From assembly GCF_000213175.1 (NCBI RefSeq), contig NW_009799102.1, forward strand, positions 3,628,095-3,692,094: 64,000 nt of DNA. Reading direction: 5' to 3'. Position 1 is the stretch's first letter; each line of letters starts with the position of its first letter. Below the pieces are notes generated by a model. That model was given only the letters and a program-made list of their open reading frames with translations, did no database searches and was not told where the DNA came from. Positions 36,502-48,011 of this stretch are shown here, one piece after another. The DNA comes from Neurospora tetrasperma FGSC 2508 (lineage: Eukaryota; Ascomycota; Sordariomycetes; Sordariales; Sordariaceae). Both the position numbers and the translations under genes were made by a program.

Positions 36502-39500
36502 CAAGGCTGGGTGTGTGGTGGCACCGATCACGGCGTCCAAACAGTCTGCTTGTTGTTGCGTAAACTTGCCAATGGAGATTTTCCTTGATGCGCTGATATG
36601 CATCTTTTAGTATAAGGCAAATCGACGCGAATGCGATGCCAACGGAGGGGGATGGGGGTCATCTCGAGATACCGGTCCTTCGATCGATGCACCTCCCATT
36701 GTCCATCATCAATCGTTGTTGTTGAGGCTTCTGGGTCCCGGTCACTTGGCGGCGCCATCATCATCGTGAATGTTATCGTCGAGGCACTACACGAGAGGCG
36801 TGTATCGCATTGCAGCAACCCGCGAATTGTAACCGAGGAGAGCGTGATCGGTGTTCAGCATGAGCTGGCCTTGGCGAGTGACGACCTTCCATGGCTTCAA
36901 TGACAAGCAGTCCGTCACAAAGTCACATCAGAGGTGGTGAAATGGTCGCCGAAATGGAAATGCCAAAAAAAGGTAAAAAGTGGAGGTGCTTCGCTTCAGT
37001 GGTTAGGTTGCTGCTGTAACCCGCGCTCGGTAATCGGCCACCAATATTCGACAGCGTTGTTGTACCCCCCCAGCTGACCCAACTTTTAAGAATGGTGGCC
37101 AGCGATCCCCATCTTATCTGTTATGCAACCAAGTCCCGTGACCGGAAACGTCCTGTATCCGGATGTGCGGTGCTGCTCCAAAAATACGTGCCGTTCCTGT
37201 TTCCTTCTTAGCGACAACAACAACAGCAACAACAACAACAACAACTCATTTCAGCGTCCAGCCACTTATGCATGTACAGAGTCTTGGCGTTAGAGTTGGT
37301 CAAAACGAGTTCTTTGTCTCGCCGGCTCCTCATGGGGACTTCCCTTCCGTCGACCGAAAAGCCTTCAAGAAGGCCCGAGTCGCTTGACACATCGAATTGA
37401 AGATCGTGCGGACCAACCTTGGAAATCTCAACCCAACAAGACAAAAAAAAAAGTTGAAAAAAAGGTTCGGAAATTCTTTCACCCAAACGTTCAAGCACCG
37501 GTTTGGGTTTAGTCAAGTATGTCGGCCACATGGACGTTGCTGGGATTAACGACCCGCTTGGATGGACAGCCCTGTCTTTTCTCTCATTTGGTACCGAATT
37601 GGATCCAGCGCCATCCACAGGGCCCAGCCAGGTACCCATTCAGGAACATCCATGTTTGGGCGTCGTGAATCCGAAATTGGCTTCCAGAACGGCATACGCA
37701 ACTTTTTTTTCTCTTCTCCAAAGTATCGAAACGCCGTGTTCGGATATTGGTATGGGATATTGAGTGGCAGTGTGGGAGCCGGAGTGGGTGACTAGGTAGG
37801 TACACTACAGAAAGTGGGAAAGTGATGGCATCATACTTTTTTTTTCTTCTTCTCTTTGCACCCCATGGGCCCCATGGAATGAACGGATCGCCCCAGTGTC
37901 GCTTACGGTTCCGTTGATGATGGAGGTGAGGGTTCTCTTTAATGAGGACACGAGGTCAGTCACCATGATGGCTCACAGTCGTTTCCAATCTTTGGCCGGG
38001 ACATTATAGGTGTACAGTAGATGCAACCCAAAGCATGTCGACGATCAAATAATAGGATGATGATCTCGCACCTGCAATTTGCCATTGTCCGGTTTGTTTG
38101 AGAGCTCTCCTCCCATATTGACAATGCAAAATGGGGAGTTCCTGATTTATCCATCACCCACATAAATCTTTTGGTCACGAGAAGCGAGCATTGCAACACC
38201 ACACATCACGCATACGAAACCTGCCCAGCTGTAGCCCATGTCCGAACCGCCCACATCCCGAATGCCCTTGTCGAAAATCAAGAAAGAAAAAAAAAGAACA
38301 ATAGAATAATAACGGGTTGAGGGCCTCCTGGATACGGAACACGGGGCCGCCGCTCGCCGAGGCCCCGGTCTCTAACATGTCTAAAAAAACAAGATGCTGG
38401 AACATGGATGACAAGCGAACCAAATCTGCACCATCAATTCTTTACTGTGTGGCCCCTGGGGAATGATGATGAATGAAGCCGCCCGGGCCGGGGACCTCAA
38501 CGAGAGAGGATTACCGGTGGTCCGGTGGTGGTGTGGTGCCCGGGACGGGCGGCGGATCCTCCGTCAAGCCCCTTCCAAGACCACCAGTCCCTGTTCCTGG
38601 GACATCTGTTGGTTCACGATGCCTGACGAGACCAATGGATGTCACAAATAGTGGCGTGCGAGGCGTGCGAGTTTCGATGTTCGGGGTTCATCAAAAAAAT
38701 TTGTGATGCTGCATGCTGATTAATTTCATCTTGCATGTGTTCTACACTACATATCCCTCAGCTATGGAGAAAGTGTAGTGTATGCGGAAACACTAGTGAG
38801 TGTTAGTCGGGTACGTACCCTATCTGTAATCCGCAAAATACGAACACACACACCTCTTTGCTGGGGTCACTGCTCGGAACTGAAGCAATGTGACGGGAAC
38901 CGGTTATGTGATCTGATAAAGTGCTTTCGATAGTGTGATCGGGTACTCACTCCATACAGAAACACTTTTACACAGCACACTCAGTGGGTGGTGATCATGT
39001 TACTGCTTCGCGCGGTCGTCATGTCATATCATGTCATCCCATGTCAGCTCAGCTCAGCTCAGTAGACGAGCCAAGGGGATGGTATGCCCATTTGCAAAAC
39101 ACGGCCTTGCAATTCGCTGTAGTGTTCATACATCCACAACAATCACATTCGGATACGGCCCGATCGAGTGACTCGAGGAACGGCAAAGGAGTGGAGATCT
39201 TCCCCGGGACTTGACGGGGCCATCACACGTGGTGAGTGGTGTAGTGTAAAGGATGAAATTAACCTACAACCAATCTTTCAATCTCCAAACCCCCACCTGT
39301 TTTTATTTTACACTTGTGTTGTGCTGTGTTGTTCTTTCAACGAATAAGTAACAATAAAACCCTCTGAAATTCGTCATGACGGCGTTTCATACTTCGGTGA
39401 AAAAGGTCCTTCCTCAAGATACGAGCGAATTGCTAAGATTGCCAAGACCTTTGGCGATCCACTTCCATGCAGCTGAGAGAGTGGGTATTTGTGGGGCTCG

Positions 39501-42500
39501 CTTCTTTTGGTGTACTTGTACCCGCACTAGGCGATGGTGTCGGGTGGACTTTTGGTCTTTGTGCGTGGTCCAGCTTGTTCAGGTGTGCTGACTGAGCTGA
39601 AAGGAAGGCGAGCGCGGAGGGCCCGGAGAAGCAACTTCCTCCCGTCAGGGCATTCCTTGATGGCATTGGATTGTACCTGACGGGAGTTCTAGTGTAGGTC
39701 CCAACTGAACATCCATTGGGTTCTTGGAAGAGGAAAAAGAAACGAATGTGATCTGAGCAGCAGCTTGGGTCCAAGATTTCTTCTCATCCACACATTGCCA
39801 TCCTCCCACTTGGTAACCCTTTGTGCAAATCTTGCGAAGCTGCATCTTTTTCTTTCTTTTCCTTCCACGCGGTATCCTGACTGGAGCGTGCTGCTGATAA
39901 ATCTGCGCCGCTTTTACTCCCGCAAAATCCTCACAGGAATCACCGTTCTCCAGACATCATAGGCATGGAGTTGAGGATTTTCTATGGACCCCCCTTTTCT
40001 CCACGATGATTGATGGCCGTTAGACATCACGGAACTCGCTCCGTCCATTGAAAGAATACAAAGGTACATGAACTGCACTAGTGTAGTCCCACGCAAACTC
40101 CGTACCTGTGCAGCAATGATCCTCTTCTCTGTACGGTATAGCGTGTAGCATCCAGTCCACTATCGTGAACCGTCGTTGTTCAGGAGCCCACCAATGACCA
40201 TCAACAAGTTCAAGAACCACGCAGGCCTAGCAACGATAAGTTCCACTTGCTGCATCTCTTGATTGCACCACCCATTCACCCACAACCATCAACGCATGCA
40301 CTTCCCGCCTCCGAATTTTCTCTTTTCGACTTCTCTTCCCGGGGTTTGTTTTCTCGGCGAAAAAAGCCATTCGTTCGCTCGTTCCTTTATCCGAGTCATT
40401 AGAAGTCAATCGCTCACCGCAGACGAACCGCTCAAGGTGAGAGGTCCGGAGAAGCGGAAGTGTAGGAGGCGACGACGACGATGACGATGGCGCAATGCAG
40501 ATAGATGCTTCGCGCGCAAATGCAGGAGTGAAAAAGTTCATCCCAAAACACGCCAAGACCTCGATCAGATGGCACCCAAGCAAACCTAACTCACCGTCGG
40601 GTTTTTCTTCCTGGTCGTCGACGACCGTTTGATTCTCGTCAATGATCTTGCAGATGGAATCGATTTCCGGTTTAATTGGGGGGATGTTTTACAGCAACAA
40701 CAACCTTCATACCTTTACCCCTGCGTTCGATAGCATTGAGACTTGAGCTCGACTATCGACGTCTATCGAGAAATCCACATGCCTTGAGCTGGGGAAAAAG
40801 GGTCAAAAAAAGGTCGGTATGTATAAGACGTCGATCTTCGGATGACAAAAAAGAAAAAGGGAAGAAATTTGAACAATGAAGGGGCTATATGAAAGAATGA
40901 AACAAACGATACACTACACTCACTAGAGGTACTTACACACACCACAGGCCTTTTTGCCCAGCGTCCATCTGTCCATTTCAGCTGCCAGGGCCCTTCAACA
41001 CAAGTTCCAGCGGTGACAGACCCCCCTACCAAACAGCCCGGCACAATTCCGCACCTCATGTTCGCTTCCATTTGCATGCAACACTTGGTGATGTTCGCCT
41101 CATATCGTTACCTTGTCATTTCCTTTCATGGTGGTGTCGTCAGGGTCCCTTATTTAATGGGGCAACAGTAGTGTACACAAAACACCATGCTCTTCCACGG
41201 CTTCTGTGTGGAGAAACTGCACTTTTCCGTGTGATCTTCATCCATTCAAGATCGGCTACAATAGTGTAGAATAGTGTAGTCCTGAACGCTTTGTGTCGTC
41301 GGTCCGTCGGTCAATCCATACACTAGAGTACATACGGCACGGAGCTTCCGCGCCGTGAAGCATAAAATGATTACTTACCATCCGGTTCCGCTGTATAGAA
41401 TACGTACATATTTACCACAGCGTTACGGGACGGGAACCCAAGAAAACCGGGTGGGGTCGGGTGGAATCCGGATGAAAGTCGGGCGGCTTTTGGGAGGTTA
41501 AACGGGTTTAACAGCCAGCTGGAGAGGAGCATGCATAATCCTCAAACGTACGCTTATTCTTTTCATGTGAAATCTTTTAAAAAGCATAATTGGCACAAGG
41601 TAGTACACATTACCAAGGGAGTTAGTTTTCCAACGCTTGGAAAACATCGAACGTCCCTTTGACAGTCGACACCCATGTTCCACCGTAAGATAAACCATAG
41701 GTTCTCAGACTTGGGTAGGTCGTCACGGAAATCACCGATACATAGGTAGGTAGCGTATCGCAAAACCACCGAGAGCAACCCGGGCCGTTGTTACACACAG
41801 ATCTTCAAAAGGATCGACCAAACATAGAGGTAACAACTTGAAACAAATGACCGCTTTCGGCGGCGGATTTACCCTTTTGCCTTCTACTTAAGATTTTGTT
41901 TATATGTACTTCCCTCCCTCTCACTACGTAGGTAACTACCCTATTATGCCAAAAAGTAGAGCAAGGCGAACTAGGGCATGCTGGGCATGCTGGGCACCCA
42001 AGTAGGACTACCATAAGTAGATAAGTAGCTATCAGCCAAATACAACGCACGACAGCCTCGGATCCAAACAGCCGCATACCTCTAGGTAGTAGTAAACTCG
42101 GAACGACACTACCTACAGTACTACATCACCAAACTTGACGACGCAGTATGTAGGAGGAAAGTGGTGGTTAAGAGCAGAAGTCGGAGTTAAGTTCCCTCCT
42201 TCATCTGTGCTCTCGAGATGGCAGGACCTACCTACAAATAATGGGTTGGGATTCAAGTTATCAGCATCCACCATTTACCCCCAGATAAGATGAGATGGAG
42301 ATGGAGATGGCCCCCAACATTCCATTCCATTCAATTCAATTCAGGCAACGAACTCGCCAGCGCCAACAGGGAAGGAAGGGGTACCTCGATGCACTCATGA
42401 AGCGATTCCTACAGTAGTAGATCCCCCCGTTTTCTTGGCGGTTCTGCTGCTGCAGCGGTAGTCTACACTACCATTTGTCGTCGTCGTTCGAGGCTGCCGC

Positions 42501-42635
42501 TCCGGCTGGCACCTTGTGGTGGTGCAGTGGTTACAATAGGCTGTTGTTGTTGTTGCTGTTGCTGTTTCGTTCACCGCTAGACTGCGTAATGCTGGCTACT
42601 GCGTTACATGCCTACCTCTACCTACCACAGCACAG

Positions 42636-42653
42636 AGTGAGTGAGTGAGTGAG
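42636..42653. repeat. (GAGT)n microsatellite
   Basis: Four to five tandem GAGT units, next to a cluster of CTAACTAGG repeats (42670-42705). Confidence 0.85.
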
Positions 42654-43113
42654 CTGCAATGCTTGTACATGCTAACTAGGTAACTAACTAGGCTAACTAG
42701 GTATGTAACTGACGCCTTGTAACCTTCGCAGGGGAGGCAAGGGCAAAGACAAAACAAGGGTCTGTTAACCCTGTCATTGGAAGGTTCGTTACATACCTAC
42801 CTACCGTAACCTGTTGACAGACAACTACCTATGTCGTGAGGAGGGAGGTTCGTTCGTTCGTGAGGCGACAGCCAGCCAGCTTGAGGCTCACATCACATGC
42901 TACACTACGTACATACTAGATAGTGTAGGAGAAGGGTAAGGATCCCCATCCGATAGACTACTACATCAATGACGATAGGCGATGAGCGGTTCGACGACAC
43001 GCGGATGGATGGATGTATGGATGGCGAAATTTGTACAAGCGTTGTGAGCTGAGCGGGCGGGCCGGTAGACTGGGCTGACTGACTGGCCACGGGATGTCCC
43101 GAAGAACCGAACG

Positions 43114-43168
<55 letters not shown>
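43114..43168. repeat. 55-nt uninterrupted A run
   Basis: The longest homopolymer in the window, followed by a CTTCTT repeat. No reading frame or poly(A)-bearing retroelement body was found beside it. Confidence 0.95.
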
Positions 43169-43172
<4 letters not shown>

Positions 43173-45715
43173 CTTCTTCTTCTTGTTCTTACGAATCAGG
43201 GCACCCACCCACGATCGATTTTCGCCTCACGTTTTTATGGGTTACGTAGTGTACGTAGTGTACTTTTTTTTTCTCAGCTTGCCCGCCTGCCCGCCCGCTC
43301 ATCCCGCATCCAGGCCCAAGAAGGCAACTTCTCCGAGATTTCTTTCTTCGAAAGAAGTGTCATGGAAGCATTCTTTTCGATGCGGAAAGACTCCATCCAG
43401 TTTTTTGGACCTTAACTCAATTTTTCAAGGAACCCGAAATCGGGGGTCTGACCGTACCGTCTGATGCCCCCCTTTCCCCCCTTCTCCAAGATCCCAAAGA
43501 TCCCCACCGGCCCGGGTCGTCTTCCCGGCCGACGAGCGGCGGTAGCAACAGTGACTGTAGTGTCAGGTACGGAGCGTACTCGCGGTATTGTACGTACATA
43601 GTACACTACCTACAGTGTAGTGTAGTTATGTATAGTGCGTAAATTACCAGAATTGTAAAGTACAATACGCCGGCACTGCATCAAGGACTATGTAAGACAT
43701 TATGGAGGTACATTCCGGGACTGGTGGCATTACACTACACAGTTAGAATGGGTCAGTAGGTAAGGTGCCAGATCAAGCAAGTCGTCGACACTTGCTTGCT
43801 CGGACGCTGCTTGAGGCGTTACAAAACATTCATCCAGAATTTTGGGACGAAGGTGCGTGCCTGAGCCCCAGAACCCCCCAAAGGTTGAGGCGAAGGTTGA
43901 GGCGTCAAGGTGTTCGAGTTCCCGGGTTTGGTAAAGCGTGCCGTGTGCCTGTGCCTGTGCCTGTGACAAAAACGGGTACGGGAGGGGAGGAAAAGTTGGG
44001 GACTTTCGAAGGGGAAACTAGGTACACTAACGAAGGAGCCTCTTGGAAAGGCCTTCAGGGCAGGATTGGGATTGGAGGGGGGTGTTTGAATTGTGCGTTC
44101 ATGACTCTCGGTCGGTCGCGCGCTCGAGTCCTGTCTCGCACAATCAATATTACCGGTCTATTCCCTGTAAGGTTTTACAATCAGGGCTAGGCATGGGCGG
44201 GTGTCTCCAGGTTCTTGTTCGGAGTTCATTGTTCATCATCATCACATCGCTGTTTCGGTATGCACGGCACCAAAGCGTAACACCTCCCGTCGTTCGTCTC
44301 CCCCCCCCCATCCGTTCCCCGTTCTTCACTACACTACACTAGGTAGGCTCGCCATCGCCAGCCGGGCGGCCGCCAAACCCAGGCTGGTTATCGTCGATGA
44401 TGATGATGATTGATGATGTGGCTCGCCGCCGACAGAGACAAAAATCTGCGACAAGGACAACGCAGAGCAGCAGAATCTGAAGCAATCGGGTCAAAAAGAA
44501 AAGGTCGGGATGCGGCGGCAACGACCTGATCTGACGACCAGCCCGCTTGGCTGCTGCGGTGCCTGGGGATCCAATTCCAATGGGATGCCAATGTCGTTGT
44601 GTGGTGGGGATGGCGCTATTCCGACGACGCTTGCACACCGCAAAACAGCAAGCAATGCAGTGGTGTTGGATCGCGTCGATGTGGGTGTGTTGGGTTCGGT
44701 TGTTTTTGCTGCATAATGGTGCTGGCAGGTGGCTAGTGTCGTAGGGAGCTGGAGTATGGGGCGGGGGGACCACTTCCAGGGGGAGGGGGGTGGGGGTTCC
44801 ATTATACATTGTCTCCGTCGTTATCGACGATGCAGTCATGTTAAGAAAAAGGGATTCAAGGAACAACAATTGGCATTGAATGGGGCCGCGGTTGCCCTTG
44901 ATATCGATTTTGTTTCATCCCATTGTCAGGTTGTTTTTGTTGTTGTCGTCCGTTGTCGTTGTGTTGTTGTGGTCCAAGTGTCAAGTCTAGAAGTTGGTGC
45001 ATCCGCCGCCGCTGCAGGTGATGTGCTCAGTCGTTTTACATGACCCGTCGTCTCTCAGTCTCGTCTTTGAAGGCGACAGACATCAAACAGGAACAAACTT
45101 GAGACTGGACCGTGACAGAAGATGTGCTTTGTTTCTTTTGGCTTGGCTGAAGTGAAATTCTGACACTGCCTGACACTGCCTGCCTGACATTTGCCAGCCG
45201 CTTCGTAGCTTACACCAGGCACTCAGGCACAATCAATGTTCAGGTGCATCCATCACAGGAGACAGCCCCGGATTAATGTCAAGGCAAAAGCATGGAAGGT
45301 AAGGCAAGGTAAGGCGGTGCGCGCTGACGGGTGGGCCAGGCACCGATCCGCCCTTCCTTATAACTCCCGTTAACATATTCCACACGAGTCCGGTCGCCTC
45401 GCCTGAAATGGTGGACTCCTCCAACAAGGGAACCTAACTCGCCTCGGCCGAGATCGAATGCGGTCCACTCTCGCATCCAGCACCTATGGACTGGACGAGG
45501 AGAGCACGCACGCTAGGATACAAGGAGTTGATGTTTCTAGTGTAGGGGCCCGGGAAAGAACAGAAGGGGGAACGACCTGTGTACTGCGTAGTGTTGAGGG
45601 AGAGGGGTGTCTTTAACAAAGGTCCAAGCCCACTTCTTTCAGTTACAGCTGTGTAATGTTTCTTTCTTTCACTCACTGCAAGCGCAAGCCCCAGCTTTAA
45701 CACCTCAGCAGCCAC

Positions 45716-45743
<28 letters not shown>
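45716..45743. repeat. (CA)14 microsatellite
   Basis: Perfect dinucleotide run. Confidence 0.95.
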
Positions 45744-45746
<3 letters not shown>

Positions 45747-46057
45747 CTCTTACAGGTAGTAACATGGCTGTTAAAACATGTCAGTGCTCAGTCCATTCAT
45801 TCTATTCGCTAAAGGAGGGCGGTAGGTACATGCAAAGTCGCAATGGCTGCAGTGTCAATCTGCGTCTGCGCCAGTGCACCCGACCGCCGCAGAGGATGAG
45901 ATGAGACGGCTGTAGTGTACGCTAGAGTTAGAGTGGGTGCATTGGTGGGAGTGGATCGATGCCCTTTGCACCTCTGGAGACAAAACCTGATGCGCTGGAT
46001 GGATGCGATGCGATGCGAGCGTACTGGGTGGTGCCCGTGTGCCCGTGGCCCGTGGGT

Positions 46058-46085
46058 CAGTCAATCAATCAATCAATCAATCAAT
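46058..46085. repeat. (TCAA)n microsatellite
   Basis: Six to seven tandem TCAA units. Confidence 0.9.
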
Positions 46086-47090
46086 GTGTGTATTGGGAGT
46101 GGTTATGGTCATGTCATGTCACTGGACCTTCACGACAGATGACTTCTTGAAAAAGGGCGCAAAACACGCGGACGACCCGACCTCACACACCATCTTTTAG
46201 TTGTCAATTGTTGAATCCTGGATCGAAAAGCAATGAATACCTAGTAATTGGATATGGGACGGGAGAAAAACCAACACTGCACGGTCATGGTCACGGATGG
46301 GAAAGAGGACGGAGGCGGATGCAGTGGCCCTTTGTATCTTTCATTCACAACTTTTGGCGACCCCCTTCACGTTCTGACCTCCATTCATTCATTTCATTCA
46401 CCATCAACCCCTGGCGGCCCCACACCCACCCTCCTCCACTCCGTTGCCGCATCGGTCGCTACGTCGCCGTTTGGGACCCGGCATTGTGTTCCATGTCAGG
46501 TCCATCCAGGTGGACGGTACCTTTTCACTCCTCGTTCTGTGCTAGTGCGCACCAGTGTGTGTGCGTGGTGTGTAAGTTACAGTACAGGCTCCTTCCTGTT
46601 TCCGCCTCCGGCAGGGCATCGTGTGAAGGCAAGAAAGGAGACAAGCCCAAGCCGGACCACTGGGCTCTCTTCCTCCCTTGGTACACTAGGTAGGGTAAGC
46701 TCTCGTAATATTACTCGACATGGTGTACATTGGCATCCATCCATCCTTGTACACACACGCCCCCCCTTCTTTAGATGCTCCCGCCCTTTCTTTCCACTTT
46801 TACTCTTTACTGCGCTTTCCATTTCCTCGACTTCCATTACTACGCACACCCGCTTCCAGATTCCTCACTGTGTTCTGCTCTGCTCTGCTTAATTTTCCGT
46901 TTGCTTGTTCTCCATTCCGTCTCGACTTTTACACACAAATTCAAAGGCAAACCAAACCCCCAAACTCCTCCTTCTCCCCCATCATCCCTCGTCCCAACCT
47001 TTGCGAGAAGTAAGGGGATAGTACGAGACAGGAAACCAACAACAACCTCCTCCTCCATTACGCCGTCACCAACACTCAACTCACCCTAAT

Positions 47091-47109
47091 ACTACTACTA
47101 CTACTACTA
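47091..47109. repeat. (ACT)n microsatellite
   Basis: Six tandem ACT units upstream of the TCP11-like gene. Confidence 0.9.
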
Positions 47110-47273
47110 ATTAACCCACCCGGCGCCACAAACACACGGCCCTTCAACGACTACACTACAACCTACCATCGAAATACCAAAGCACTGGTCTGTCTGTAAT
47201 CTGTGGCAAGACACCGCCTCTTCTCGCCCAACCAAGTCCCAACCTTGAAGGCCCCCAGGTCACCGGCTTTTCA

Positions 47274-47279
47274 TATAAG
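47274..47279 (+). promoter_or_regulatory. Possible TATA box of the TCP11-like gene
   Basis: TATAAG in the context CATATAAGC, about 735 bases before the start codon. C/T-rich leader-like sequence follows. Positional inference only. Confidence 0.3.
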
Positions 47280-47530
47280 CTGCCCTCCTCAGCCAACACC
47301 ACCACCGACAGTACCTCTATTAATCCGTCTTGGTTGCGCTCTCGTGTCCCAACCCATCCCTGCTTGCTACTGCAATCACCCATACACACACCGTATACAC
47401 GACACACACAACACACACACACGACTTCTCTCTCTTGGATACTCAAGTCGTCTTCGAGGACGCCGATTGCTGCCGAGTACCCAAACCACCAGCACCACAG
47501 CAGCAGCAGCAGCCACAAGACTTTCTGCCG

Positions 47531-47604
47531 GTAAGCGGCTTGTTCTCTTCGCTTTGCTACATGGCCGTCACATTACACAAGCACACATTTCCTCCCCCTC
47601 CCAG
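47531..47604 (+). other. Possible 5' leader intron of the TCP11-like gene
   Basis: Donor GTAAGC and acceptor CTCCCAG bound a 74-bp interval of typical intron length, and removing it would drop an upstream ATG. A second candidate ends near 47850 after a good GCTAACA branch sequence at 47822. Confidence 0.35.
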
Positions 47605-48011
47605 GCCCAGCGTCTTCTCATTCCTTCGTCCTTGGTCCAGTCGCTCCCTGCAGTGTACGCCAAAGACGGGCTTCCCTATCACAAGATACAAGGGCCGCCA
47701 CGGCTGCAGTCCATGCCCCTTTCCGCCTTTCCGCAGGCACTCAGTCCTTTTCCCCTCCATCCATCCCTTCGTTGCCTTGTTTGCACTCCTCTCGCATGCA
47801 GCAGCCTTTTGGTGATACACCTTGCTAACATGCATGCCACGAACAAAGGTCTTGGTCGCATTCATAACTGGTCCATTCGCCCTACCCATTTCCCCGGGTT
47901 TCTCTGGACTCTTCCTCCTCACCGATTTTTCCCTATAACTTCACCCGTCGTCGCTCACGTAGCTTGGCTCCAGCAATACCCTCAAGAGATCAAGGATAGT
48001 CAAACTTCAAA

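Larger units (their letters stand above)
33315..48011. other. 14.7-kb gene-poor interval with microsatellites and a recurring TAGTGTAG octamer
   Basis: No reading frame in this interval has recognisable family sequence, and I could not build a convincing spliced gene on either strand. It is not visibly AT-rich. It holds many simple repeats and homopolymers, TAGGTAGG/CTAACTAGG-type motifs (41.7-42.9 kb) and many copies of TAGTGTAG or its complement. The last 0.7 kb is probably the leader of the TCP11-like gene. Confidence 0.5.

Noticed and set aside
41700-42910. Clustered TAGGTAG and CTAACTAGG repeats as a CRISPR-like or transposon-end array
   Set aside because: Units are short, irregular and without unique spacers or terminal repeats; ordinary intergenic simple sequence in a eukaryote.
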